Source: Actinacidiphila acidipaludis
GTDB taxonomy: Bacteria; Actinomycetota; Actinomycetes; Streptomycetales; Streptomycetaceae
Assembly: GCF_019890725.1 (NCBI RefSeq)
Contig: NZ_JAINZZ010000064.1
Coordinates: 1-46,289 of the forward strand
DNA: 46,289 nt
Direction of reading: 5' to 3'
Shown: positions 1 to 6,289 of the stretch, one piece after another
How the letters are laid out: the number at the start of each line of letters is the position of its first letter
Numbering within the stretch: the first letter of the stretch is position 1
Notes under the pieces: model-generated
Database searches by the model: none
The model's input: the letters and a program-made list of their open reading frames with translations, nothing else
What the model was told of the DNA's origin: nothing
Translations under genes and position numbers: made by a program

Positions 1-396
1 CAGGGCCGGGGACATCCAGGGCCGGGGACTGAACGCGTCTGCGCATGCTGGGCGCCTGGCGGCTCGGTGGGCCAGGGCAAGGAACGTGACCGGGCGGGCG
101 GTCCATTCGATCGCGGTTGTGGCGTGGTGGGCCGTGTAGGTGCAGGGCTTGCCGGCCTGGAGGAGTTGGGTGGCGTCCAGTTGGCCAGTGGTGAGCCAGG
201 CCCAGGCGTCGTGAGAGGCGGCACGGTCCAGGGCCGGCGTGATCGTGCGCAGAGCGATGCGGATCCAGCGGATCGCGTCGACGGCCGTCGCTACGTCAAT
301 GGATGCCACCAAGGCAGGAGCTTCGCCTGTCGCGGGACTCTTGGCCCAGCACTCGCACCAGTAGCCGGGGCGCATCAGGGACCTGGGGTTGTTCAT
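1..396 (-). CDS. Hypothetical AICE protein, 3' end outside window
   Basis: The reading frame is open from an ATG at 396 down to base 1, giving 132 codons with no stop; the C-terminus lies outside the window. Its ATG overlaps the TGA of the preceding gene as ATGA, which indicates translational coupling in a minus-strand operon with the 112-residue protein and the ATPase. The product is Trp- and Ala-rich with no transmembrane segment or motif I recognise: a CEC near residue 15 and a probable helix around DVATAVDAIRWIRIAL. It resembles small hypothetical proteins that accompany RsbW-type ATPases in streptomycetes. Function unknown. Confidence 0.6.
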   Translation of the reverse strand, partial: MNNPRSLMRPGYWCECWAKSPATGEAPALVASIDVATAVDAIRWIRIALRTITPALDRAASHDAWAWLTTGQLDATQLLQAGKPCTYTAHHATTAIEWTARPVTFLALAHRAARRPACADAFSPRPWMSPAL

Positions 397-731
397 CGGG
401 AGCTCCCGCGCGGGTGGATCGTCAGCCGGTAGCGGCAGGCATCGTCGGTGAACGTGACGCTGTAGGGGCTGCCTTGCGCGAGGACGGCCATGGCGCGTTC
501 GTGCTCGGCCATGTCCGTCTGCCAGTGGCGGCCTGGTCGGGCGTAAGGCTCGTCGAGTTGGTCGGTCACGTCCTGGGCGCGGCCGGTGAGCCAGCGCAGC
601 GCCAGGCGTCGGTTTCGTGTGGCGGATGCTCCCAGCGAGATGATTTGCTCGCTGGCCCCGTGGGCGGTGACCTCGCACCGGTACCCGAACCCAACCGCGG
701 CCCCCTGCGCGGGACTCAGCGCGGTAAGCAT
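393..731 (-). CDS. Hypothetical protein, 112 aa
   Basis: The ATG at 731 lies inside the last codons of the upstream ATPase gene (16-base overlap), and the stop overlaps the next ATG (ATGA). This tight packing supports one operon. A longer frame runs upstream to 923, but that part is antisense-like Arg/Gly-rich sequence overlapping the ATPase, so I start at the Met of MLTALSPAQG. The product is soluble with no signal peptide. It has a basic stretch (TRNRRLALRWL) and a C-terminal TFTDDACRYRLTIHPR segment that looks like beta strands. I recognise no family; the ATPase neighbour suggests a partner or regulatory role, which is inference only. Confidence 0.6.
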   Translation of the reverse strand: MLTALSPAQGAAVGFGYRCEVTAHGASEQIISLGASATRNRRLALRWLTGRAQDVTDQLDEPYARPGRHWQTDMAEHERAMAVLAQGSPYSVTFTDDACRYRLTIHPRGSSR

Positions 732-1153
732 GCGATCCCATCCACACCTGTGGACGAGAACAGATACGCCGTGACCGTGCGGCCGTCCTCGCCTCCCTGC
801 GTCTCCACGCGCTGAGCCAGCGCCGCCACCATTCCCAGCCCGCGGCCGTGGGTTTCCTCGTCGTCCGGGTGCTCGACCATCGGCACGGTCTTCGCGCCGC
901 CGGCATCCGTCACCGACACGCACACCACGTGCTCGGACAGCGCCAGGCTGACGTGGAAGGACCCGGCCGGATCGCCGCTGACCGTGTGCAGGAGCGCGTT
1001 CGCGCCCAGTTCGGTGACGATCAAGGCTGCGTCGTCGGCGTGCGGCGAATCGCCCAGTACCTCGCGGGCCCAGCGCCGTGCGCGGCTAACTTCTTCCAGC
1101 GAACCCGGGCAAGTGAGTCCCCAGATCCGCACTCTACTCATATACTCGTCCAT
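716..1153 (-). CDS. RsbW-like ATP-binding protein (HATPase_c, serine kinase/anti-sigma type)
   Basis: This 145-residue protein is a single GHKL-type ATP-binding domain of the RsbW/SpoIIAB class. Visible motifs are the N box (ALIVTELGANALLHT), the G1 box (VTDAGG) and the G2 box (HGRGLGMVAALA). Such proteins bind ATP and control sigma factors or anti-anti-sigma factors; many streptomycete copies stand alone and their partners are unknown. I chose ATG 1153 because AAAGGA lies 6 bases upstream; an in-frame ATG at 1183 has no such site. The third-last codon is TTA (725-727), rare in Streptomyces and read by the bldA tRNA. An operator-like 16-mer (1144-1159) covers the start codon, so the element's repressor may control it. 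Confidence 0.85.
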   Translation of the reverse strand: MDEYMSRVRIWGLTCPGSLEEVSRARRWAREVLGDSPHADDAALIVTELGANALLHTVSGDPAGSFHVSLALSEHVVCVSVTDAGGAKTVPMVEHPDDEETHGRGLGMVAALAQRVETQGGEDGRTVTAYLFSSTGVDGIACLPR

Positions 1154-1159
1154 ACAAGT
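1144..1159. promoter_or_regulatory. Putative KorSA-type operator over the ATPase start codon
   Basis: On the minus strand the 16-mer reads ACTTGTATGGACGAGT. It matches the 16-mers at 2562 and 2636 at most positions and contains the ATG start of the ATPase gene. The centre GTATGGAC is close to GT-N-TA-N-AC, the consensus known for HutC-type GntR repressors. Binding by the repressor at 1714-2502 is inferred. Confidence 0.5.
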
Positions 1160-1193
1160 TCCTTTGTGCTGGTAGGCGGCCATGGGTAGAGGG

Positions 1194-1209
1194 TTCGAGC
1201 TAGACGAGT
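1194..1209. promoter_or_regulatory. Operator-like half site (CTAGACGAGT)
   Basis: CTAGACGAGT at 1200-1209 is identical to the right half of the operator family (also at 5807-5816). It overlaps the stop codon of the Nudix gene and lies about 50 bases upstream of the ATPase start. The left half is degenerate. It may form a pair with the site at 1144-1159. Confidence 0.4.
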
Positions 1210-1631
1210 TTCACGCCGTCGTGCGCACGCACGGCCGGCGGGGACGCCGCATCCAAAGCGTCCAGGACACGGATGGCATACGCCTCGTCCGCAAGGTCGG
1301 TGACTTCTTCCCGGGTGGCCCAGCGCAGCGCGCTGGTCTCACTGCCGATGGTTGGCTTCCCGTCGACCGCCTCACACCGGAACACCAGCGAGACGATCAA
1401 GCCGGTCATGTTCTTGTAGATGCCGGTGAGGGTCGCGGGCACCGCGATCTTGACGCCGGTCTCCTCCAGGACCTCGCGCTGCAAGGCGTCGGGGATGGTC
1501 TCGCCCGCCTCCAGCACTCCGCCCGGCGGTTCCCAATGCCCGTTGTCCCGGCGCCTGATGAGCAGCGCGCGACCCTCGTCGTCGACGATGACTCCGGCGA
1601 CGCTCACCGAGTGCGGGCGCTCGATCGGCAC
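1200..1631 (-). CDS. Nudix hydrolase, Pif-like (pSAM2 immunity factor type)
   Basis: This 143-residue protein carries a complete Nudix box GX5EX7REUXEEXGU: G38, E44, R52-E53 and E56-E57 with G59, flanked by the usual strands (SVAGVIVDDEGRALLIRR before the box). Nudix enzymes hydrolyse nucleoside diphosphates linked to another moiety, using Mg2+ held by the box glutamates. In pSAM2 a Nudix-motif protein, Pif, blocks redundant transfer between donor cells; the same position beside the KorSA-like gene makes that role plausible here, but it is inferred. The start is GTG 1631, with GAAGGG about 9 bases upstream. The gene is divergent from the GntR gene across an 82-base intergenic region that holds an operator-like site. 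Confidence 0.85.
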   Translation of the reverse strand: MPIERPHSVSVAGVIVDDEGRALLIRRRDNGHWEPPGGVLEAGETIPDALQREVLEETGVKIAVPATLTGIYKNMTGLIVSLVFRCEAVDGKPTIGSETSALRWATREEVTDLADEAYAIRVLDALDAASPPAVRAHDGVKLV

Positions 1632-1685
1632 GTACCTGATCCCTTCGGGTGGCTAGGCTCTCCACCGTAGCAACAAGGGTCGGCC

Positions 1686-1701
1686 GCTCGTCTAGATATC
1701 C
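1686..1701. promoter_or_regulatory. Operator-like site upstream of the GntR repressor gene
   Basis: CTCGTCTAGAT at 1687-1697 matches the left half and centre of the 16-bp operator family (ACTCGTCTAGACGAGT-like). It ends just before the AAGGAG ribosome-binding site of the repressor gene, a position suited to autorepression. It also lies in the divergent region with the Nudix gene. Confidence 0.5.
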
Positions 1702-1713
1702 AAAGGAGTACGC

Positions 1714-2502
1714 ATGCCCGCTATCCCCTCCGGTGCGCTCGGCGCGCTGGACCCGACGAGTGATCGGGCGGTCTTCCGCCAGATCGCCGACCAACTGCGC
1801 GACGCCATCGACAAGGGACGCTTCTCCGAGGGCGACAAGCTGCCGTCCGAGACGGAGTTGGTGGAGCACTACGGCGTCTCGCGGATGACCGTCCGCAACT
1901 CCCTGTCCGTCCTCCAAGGCGAGGGCCTCGTGTTCTCCGAGCACGGTAAGGGCGTCTTCGTCCGCCCCCGCCCCCCGGTGCGCCGCCTGGCCTCCGACCG
2001 GTTCGCCCGCCGCCACCGCGAGCAGGGCAAGTCCGCGTTCACCGTCGAGGCCGACGCCGCCGGCAGTCACCCCACCGTGGACAGCCTGGAGATCAAGGAA
2101 GAACGGCCGACGCAGGACATCGCCACCCGCCTCGGCGGCCCCCGCCGCGTGCTGGCCCGGCACCGCCGCTACCTCCTCGACGGCCGTCCGGTGGAGTTCG
2201 CCACCTCCTACCTCCCGCTGGACATCGCCCGCGGCACCCAGATCGCCGAACCCAACCCGGGCCCTGGCGGCATCTACGCCCGACTGGAAGAACTCGGCCA
2301 CCGCCTCGACCACTTCGAGGAAGAGATCCGCGCCCGCATGCCCGCACCCCATGAGGTCCGGTCCCTGCGCCTGGCCGCCGGCGTCCCCGTCATCCACCTC
2401 ATCCGCACCGCCTACGACACTGAAGGCCGCGCCGTCGAGGTCTGTGACACCGTGATGGCCGCCGATGCGTACGTGTTGGCCTACCAGCTCCCTGCCACGT
2501 GA
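1714..2502 (+). CDS. GntR-family (HutC/UTRA) transcriptional repressor, KorSA-like
   Basis: The protein has 262 residues. The N-terminus is a GntR winged helix-turn-helix (about residues 10-80), with the typical KLPSETELVEHYGVSRMTVRNSL helices and the GKGVFVR wing. The rest is a UTRA ligand-binding domain (about 95-255). The start ATG has AAGGAG 5 bases upstream. In pSAM2, KorSA represses its own gene and the activator gene pra and so keeps the element integrated. Here, sequences of the HutC type GT-N-TA-N-AC occur upstream of this gene and at further points of the element, which fits the same role. The ligand cannot be told from sequence. Confidence 0.85.
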   Translation: MPAIPSGALGALDPTSDRAVFRQIADQLRDAIDKGRFSEGDKLPSETELVEHYGVSRMTVRNSLSVLQGEGLVFSEHGKGVFVRPRPPVRRLASDRFARRHREQGKSAFTVEADAAGSHPTVDSLEIKEERPTQDIATRLGGPRRVLARHRRYLLDGRPVEFATSYLPLDIARGTQIAEPNPGPGGIYARLEELGHRLDHFEEEIRARMPAPHEVRSLRLAAGVPVIHLIRTAYDTEGRAVEVCDTVMAADAYVLAYQLPAT

Positions 2503-2561
2503 CCAGGGCAGATGGCGTGACGGGTGTTCAACTCCCGCTACTCGTAAGCCTCCAGAGGCAA

Positions 2562-2577
2562 ACTCGTATAGACGAGT
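2562..2577. promoter_or_regulatory. Putative repressor operator, inverted repeat ACTCGT-N4-ACGAGT
   Basis: ACTCGTATAGACGAGT has 6-bp perfect arms around a GT-A-TA-G-AC centre, matching the HutC-type consensus. It lies between the repressor gene and the transfer genes. A further half site (CTACTCGT) is at 2539-2546. It is the best-formed member of the set. Confidence 0.65.
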
Positions 2578-2603
2578 AGGTGGGATGTGTGGCACAGTGG
2601 TTC

Positions 2604-2627
2604 TCGTGCCCGGGTCTTCGGGTACGA
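2604..2627 (+). terminator. Hairpin between the repressor gene and the transfer genes
   Basis: Arms 2604-2612 and 2619-2627 (TCGTGCCCG / CGGGTACGA, one G-T pair) enclose a 6-base loop. No T run follows. It lies between the two operator sites and may be a weak terminator for the repressor gene or a leader structure of the transfer operon. Confidence 0.35.
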
Positions 2628-2635
2628 CGAATGGC

Positions 2636-2651
2636 ACTTGTCTAGACGACT
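2636..2651. promoter_or_regulatory. Second putative repressor operator before the transfer operon
   Basis: ACTTGTCTAGACGACT contains GTCTAGAC (2640-2647), a perfect palindrome fitting GT-N-TA-N-AC. It sits 29 bases upstream of the first transfer-operon start (TTG 2680), a position from which a bound repressor would block transcription. Confidence 0.6.
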
Positions 2652-2679
2652 AGCTGTCACACTGTGAGGAGACTCGACC

Positions 2680-3030
2680 TTGCGTTCCATCCGTGTGGAG
2701 ACCTCGGCGGCGACCATCCTGCTGACCGAGGCTCCGGAGACGAAGATCAAGGACCGGCAGACCGGAGAGGTCGCCACCGACGCGACGACCGGCGAGGCGC
2801 TGATGACCGTCGGCGTCGTCTACATCGAGGACGGGGAGTCCTCGCTGGTCAAGGTGACCATCCCGCAGAGCGGTGTGGGTGAGGGGCTGGCGCTCGGTGC
2901 TCCGGTCGCACTGCCGGGGCTCATCGCCCGGCCGTGGGAGAGCACGTTCAACGGTCAGCAGCGGCACGGCATCGCGTTCCGCGCCGCCGCCGTCACCCCG
3001 TCCGCCTTCCCGGCTCAGGTCGGGGCCTGA
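2680..3030 (+). CDS. Small conserved AICE protein (SCO3933-type regulatory protein)
   Basis: This 116-residue acidic protein looks mostly beta-stranded (SIRVETSAATILL, TVGVVYIEDGESSLVKVTI) and ends with a conserved-looking WESTFNGQQRHGIAFRA segment. I recall this as the family labelled SCO3933 family regulatory protein in streptomycete genomes; that label is from memory and not checked. It is the first gene of the transfer operon, five bases before the FtsK-like gene, and lies behind two operator-like sites. The start is TTG 2680 with GAGGAG 8 bases upstream. No catalytic motif is visible. A role in replication or transfer activation (Pra-like) is possible, but I see no direct evidence. Confidence 0.75.
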   Translation: MRSIRVETSAATILLTEAPETKIKDRQTGEVATDATTGEALMTVGVVYIEDGESSLVKVTIPQSGVGEGLALGAPVALPGLIARPWESTFNGQQRHGIAFRAAAVTPSAFPAQVGA

Positions 3031-3035
3031 GCGGC

Positions 3036-4412
3036 ATGTCCGACCTGACGACGATGCTGGAGGTGGGTGGCTCCCTCGCCGCTGTCGGCGGTGGCGCTGC
3101 CTACCTCCGGGCCGAGCAACCGGCCGCGTACTGGTCCATGGTCGGCCTGCCGCTCTCGGCGGCTCGCCTCATGGGCTCGTACGGGTCCGTGATGGATGCC
3201 TGCGGGCTGACCGTGGCCCCGTCCCGCTTACGCACCCTGGCGGTACGGGCCACGACCCGGCGAGAGGTGCGGCCGGTCCCTCCGCGACGGGGGATCATTC
3301 GCCCGACCACGACCGGCATGCGGCTTCGGCTGCGGCTCGCCCCCGGCCAGGAGCCGGCGGACGTCGCTGCCTCGGCCGAACGGCTCCGGCACGCGTGGGG
3401 CGTGCACGCCGTGTACGTGTCCGTGGTCAAGCCCGGTGTGGTTGAACTGCGGCTCGTCGGCTTCGACGTGCTGCGCAAGGTCCGCATGCCGCGCAGGGCT
3501 GGCGGCGACTTCCTCAAGGTGCCCGTGGCGCTGCGCGAGGATGCGACGGCCTTCGTTCGGGACTACCGGGCGATACCCCACCAACTGACCCTCGGCGCAA
3601 CGCTGGCGGGCAAGTCGATGTACCTCCGCCACCTCATAGCGGGGCTCGCCCCGCAGTCCGTCGCCCTGGTGGGGATCGACTGCAAGCGGGGCGTGGAACT
3701 GGCCCCGTTCGCCGCTCGGTTGTCGGCCCTGGCGACCGACCCCGAGCAGGCAGCCGACTTGTTGCCCGCGCTCGTCCGACTGATGGAAGACCGGTACGAC
3801 CTGATCAAGGCCCGGCAGGGCATCGCCTCCTCGACGCCGAACGAGGAGATCACGTCCGACGTGTGGGGCCTGCCCGAATCCGAACGGCCCGTGCCCGTCG
3901 TGCTGTTCGTCGACGAGGTGGCGGAACTCTTCCTCGTCGCCTCCCGCAAGGACGAGGAACGGCGCGACGAGATGGTCACCCAGCTCATCCGGCTCGCCCA
4001 GCTCGGCCGCGCCGCCGGCATCTACCTGGAAGTGTGCGGGCAGCGCTTCGGCGCCGAACTCGGCAAGGGCGCGACCATGCTCCGCGCCCAGCTCACCGGA
4101 CGCGTCTGCCACCGTGTGAACGACGAAGCCTCCGCCAAGATGGCACTCGGCGACATCGCCCCCGAAGCGGTCATGGCCGCATGCGCCATCGCCCCCGAAC
4201 GGCCGGGCCTCGCCGTCGCCGGAGACACTTCCGGCGGCTGGTCCCGCATCCGCACCCCGTACCTGTCCCTCGGGGACGCCGCCGACATCTGCGACGCGTC
4301 CGCCGAACTCGTACCGGACCTGCCCGCACTGGACCCCTTCCGGCCCGCAGTCCCGCCGCGTCCGGTCGGCTCGCCCGACCCACTGGCCAAGCCCCGTCCC
4401 GTCACGGGCTGA
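3036..4412 (+). CDS. FtsK/SpoIIIE-like DNA translocase, TraSA-type conjugal transfer protein
   Basis: This 458-residue protein has a hydrophobic N-terminal segment (about residues 8-55). An FtsK-type motor follows, with Walker A GATLAGKS near residues 187-194 and Walker B VVLFVDEV near 288. The family pumps double-stranded DNA between mycelial cells during streptomycete conjugation, anchored at the membrane as a hexamer. I take ATG 3036, since the frame upstream to 2934 overlaps the preceding gene and codes an Arg-rich shadow. Residue Leu65 is a TTA codon (3228-3230), so full translation may need the bldA tRNA and link transfer to developmental stage. It is longer than pSAM2 TraSA as I recall it (about 300 residues). 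Confidence 0.9.
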   Translation: MSDLTTMLEVGGSLAAVGGGAAYLRAEQPAAYWSMVGLPLSAARLMGSYGSVMDACGLTVAPSRLRTLAVRATTRREVRPVPPRRGIIRPTTTGMRLRLRLAPGQEPADVAASAERLRHAWGVHAVYVSVVKPGVVELRLVGFDVLRKVRMPRRAGGDFLKVPVALREDATAFVRDYRAIPHQLTLGATLAGKSMYLRHLIAGLAPQSVALVGIDCKRGVELAPFAARLSALATDPEQAADLLPALVRLMEDRYDLIKARQGIASSTPNEEITSDVWGLPESERPVPVVLFVDEVAELFLVASRKDEERRDEMVTQLIRLAQLGRAAGIYLEVCGQRFGAELGKGATMLRAQLTGRVCHRVNDEASAKMALGDIAPEAVMAACAIAPERPGLAVAGDTSGGWSRIRTPYLSLGDAADICDASAELVPDLPALDPFRPAVPPRPVGSPDPLAKPRPVTG

Positions 4413-4485
4413 CTCAAGCCCTCTCCTCGTACAGCGCCACGTCCCTACCCCGTCATGCCATGAACCGAGAGAGGAGGTCCCGCGC

Positions 4486-5073
4486 GTGCGCGCTCGCCTG
4501 GCCCGTATCGACGCCGTGCTCGTCCAAGCCGTCATCGCCGCCGCGCTGTCCTTCGCCCACCTGCACGACATCGCGGGCGCCGCCGGACAGCACGGATGGA
4601 AGGCATGGGCCTACCCGATCTCCGTGGACCTGCTGCTGGTCGCGGCTTGGAAACGGCTTCGCAGCGGGACGAGCAAGGGCGCCGCCTGGTGCTGGTTCGT
4701 CATCGCACTGTCCGCGTCGCTCGGCGCCAACATCGCCACCGCCGGCCTCCTGGACGCGCACGCCGTGCCCGCCTGGCTGCGGATCCTCGTCGCCGGGTGG
4801 CCCGCGGTCGCCTTCCTCGGCGGAACACTCCTCGCGCACGGCGCTACCCGGCCGGAACCGGTGGCCTCGCCGGAACCCGTCACCGTCGAAGCCAGCTCGG
4901 CGCCGCCGCCCGCTCGTCCCGCTCCTGCGATCCCGGCTGCCCTGGTCGCCCACGCCCGCAAGGTCGCCGCCGACCACCTCACCAGAACCGGCAACGCCAT
5001 CGACACACCGACCCTGCGCGCCCGTCTCGGCGTCCCGGCACCGCTCGCCGAAGCCATCGCCGCCCAGCTCTGA
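4486..5073 (+). CDS. DUF2637-type membrane protein, probable spread protein
   Basis: The 195-residue product has about four hydrophobic segments in residues 8-125, then a Pro/Ala-rich linker (SSAPPPARPAPAIPAA) and a C-terminal helical region (about 145-195) resembling a small DNA-binding or oligomerisation unit. The pattern matches DUF2637 proteins common in AICEs and Streptomyces plasmids, where Spd proteins promote intramycelial spread of the incoming DNA. The GTG start has GAGAGGAGG upstream. It lies in the same orientation as the FtsK-like gene, 73 bases downstream. The exact role is not visible. Confidence 0.8.
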   Translation: MRARLARIDAVLVQAVIAAALSFAHLHDIAGAAGQHGWKAWAYPISVDLLLVAAWKRLRSGTSKGAAWCWFVIALSASLGANIATAGLLDAHAVPAWLRILVAGWPAVAFLGGTLLAHGATRPEPVASPEPVTVEASSAPPPARPAPAIPAALVAHARKVAADHLTRTGNAIDTPTLRARLGVPAPLAEAIAAQL

Positions 5074-5082
5074 GAGGAGAGA

Positions 5083-5286
5083 TCACATAAGCGGGGGTGG
5101 TGCCGAACGCCTCTTCAGCCGGCGTCGCCGCACCTCCGAATAGGACCCGACCGCGACCACCAGAAGAGGAATGAGGATCACCCGACCCCAGGATTGGTGG
5201 TCCCACACGCGGGCGACTGCCACTCCGATGCCAGCCCACGCGCACCAGAAGACGACAGTCACCAACAGGCGTACTCGCTCGCTCAC
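5083..5286 (-). CDS. Possible small two-helix membrane protein on the opposite strand
   Basis: A 67-residue frame starts at GTG 5286 (SERVRLLVTVVFWCAW) and contains two hydrophobic stretches separated by ARVWDHQSWGR, followed by a strongly basic tail (EVRRRRLKRR). Hydrophobicity and the positive-inside tail look like a real membrane protein, and the stretch has no convincing plus-strand frame. It runs against all surrounding transfer genes. The ribosome-binding site is only G-rich (GGGGGGCC), so the call is tentative; a longer in-frame start at 5445 adds low-complexity basic residues and seems less likely. Confidence 0.45.
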   Translation of the reverse strand: MSERVRLLVTVVFWCAWAGIGVAVARVWDHQSWGRVILIPLLVVAVGSYSEVRRRRLKRRSAPPPLM

Positions 5287-5407
5287 TTGGCCCCCCAGCC
5301 CCCGCACCCCTGCCCGACGGGGTCGCTCCCCGGCCGGTGACAGGCGTCGCACCTGTTTACCGCCCCCCTTCCCGCCAGGCAACCAAGTCCCAGGAAGAGA
5401 GAGTGCC

Positions 5408-5599
5408 ATGGCCGCCAAGCGCCGCTTTCGCAACGTCGTCCGCATCGGACCCGTTCAGGTCGGCACCGCCTACGACCAGCGGGGCCAGGAGAAGCACACC
5501 GCCGCCTGCACTGCCCCGCGTTGCGGCTTCTCCACCGAGTACGACAGCCGCTCCGCCGCCGAACTGGCCGCCCGCACCCACCGCTGCCCCGCCCGCTGA
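5408..5599 (+). CDS. Small mobile element transfer protein with Cys pair
   Basis: This 63-residue basic protein has a C-x4-C pair (CTAPRC) and a C-terminal HRC, so it may bind a metal in a small zinc-ribbon-like fold. I recognise it as the short protein usually called mobile element transfer protein in Streptomyces AICEs, encoded among the spd genes. AGGAAGAGAGAG lies upstream of the ATG. An in-frame upstream extension to 5171 overlaps the minus-strand frame and looks like noise. The next gene starts 16 bases after its stop. Confidence 0.75.
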   Translation: MAAKRRFRNVVRIGPVQVGTAYDQRGQEKHTAACTAPRCGFSTEYDSRSAAELAARTHRCPAR

Positions 5600-5615
5600 A
5601 AGGACCGCCCCACCC

Positions 5616-5810
5616 GTGACCGTCAGCCTGCCCCTGGTCGTCGTCCTCGGCATCGTCGCCTGGACCGCGATCAAGTTCCTCGGCGTACGCCTCTGGGTCG
5701 CCGTCGTGATCGCCCTGTTCGGCTTCTACCTAGCCCACACCTTCCTGGCTCCCGCCATCGACGACAGCACGCGCAACGGCGTCCGCGTCGTCAACGGCAC
5801 ACACACCTAG
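5616..5810 (+). CDS. Small SpdC/SpdD-like membrane protein, 64 aa
   Basis: Two hydrophobic segments (about residues 4-20 and 24-45) make up most of this protein; the C-terminus is short and polar. GAAAGGACC lies just upstream of GTG 5616. Small, two-helix proteins of this type sit between the translocase and initiator genes in pSAM2-like elements and are implicated in plasmid spread. Sequence similarity in such short membrane proteins is weak, so the name reflects position and topology. The operator-like site 5801-5816 overlaps its stop codon. Confidence 0.7.
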   Translation: MTVSLPLVVVLGIVAWTAIKFLGVRLWVAVVIALFGFYLAHTFLAPAIDDSTRNGVRVVNGTHT

Positions 5811-5816
5811 ACGAGT
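5801..5816. promoter_or_regulatory. Operator-like site inside the transfer operon
   Basis: CTAGACGAGT at 5807-5816 is an exact right half of the operator family, identical to 1200-1209. It overlaps the stop codon of the preceding gene and ends 20 bases before the next GTG start. It may mark an internal, repressor-controlled promoter for the downstream spd, rep, xis and int genes. Confidence 0.45.
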
Positions 5817-5836
5817 AGTTGAGAGAGGGTTCCGCC

Positions 5837-6139
5837 GTGCTCCTCAGCCCCAAGTACCCGCAGACCCCCACCCCCTCGGCCCACATCACCACTGCGCCCG
5901 TGTCCGTCCAGCACCCGCACCACTCGACCGTCTGCGCCTGCCAGGCGACCGCTCTGCCCGCTGCTTCTCCTCGACGGGTCGCGCCGACTGCAGGAGTCGT
6001 CGTCGGGGCCGTGGCCGCAGTCATCACGGTCGGCGTCGTCCTCACCGCGCTCCTGGTCGCCGTCGCCGTCGCGGCCGTCTCGGTCGCCGTCGTCGCCCTG
6101 GTCCTGCGCTCGCTTCTGGCGCCCCAGCGCCAGCGCTGA
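5837..6139 (+). CDS. Hydrophobic SpdD-like protein, 100 aa
   Basis: The N-terminal 45 residues are polar and rich in His, Pro and Thr, with a CAC motif. The remainder is one long hydrophobic stretch of about 45 Val/Ala residues, enough for two membrane helices, with a short basic tail (RSLLAPQRQR). GTG 5837 has GAGAGAGGG 7 bases upstream; an in-frame TTG at 5819 lies before that site and is rejected. Location between spd-type genes and rep supports a spread or membrane role. The low-complexity hydrophobic part makes a family call uncertain. Confidence 0.65.
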   Translation: MLLSPKYPQTPTPSAHITTAPVSVQHPHHSTVCACQATALPAASPRRVAPTAGVVVGAVAAVITVGVVLTALLVAVAVAAVSVAVVALVLRSLLAPQRQR

Positions 6140-6289
6140 CCCAACGAACTGCCGGGGCGGCACTGACGCCGCACATCCGCCGCCCCGGCCCCCTCTCTAC
6201 GCACCGAAGCCCGTGAAGGGAGCTCCGTCATCACCCGCGCAACACCGCCCCCGCTGCCCGAACTCGGCGCCCTGGCCGCGCTCGGCACC

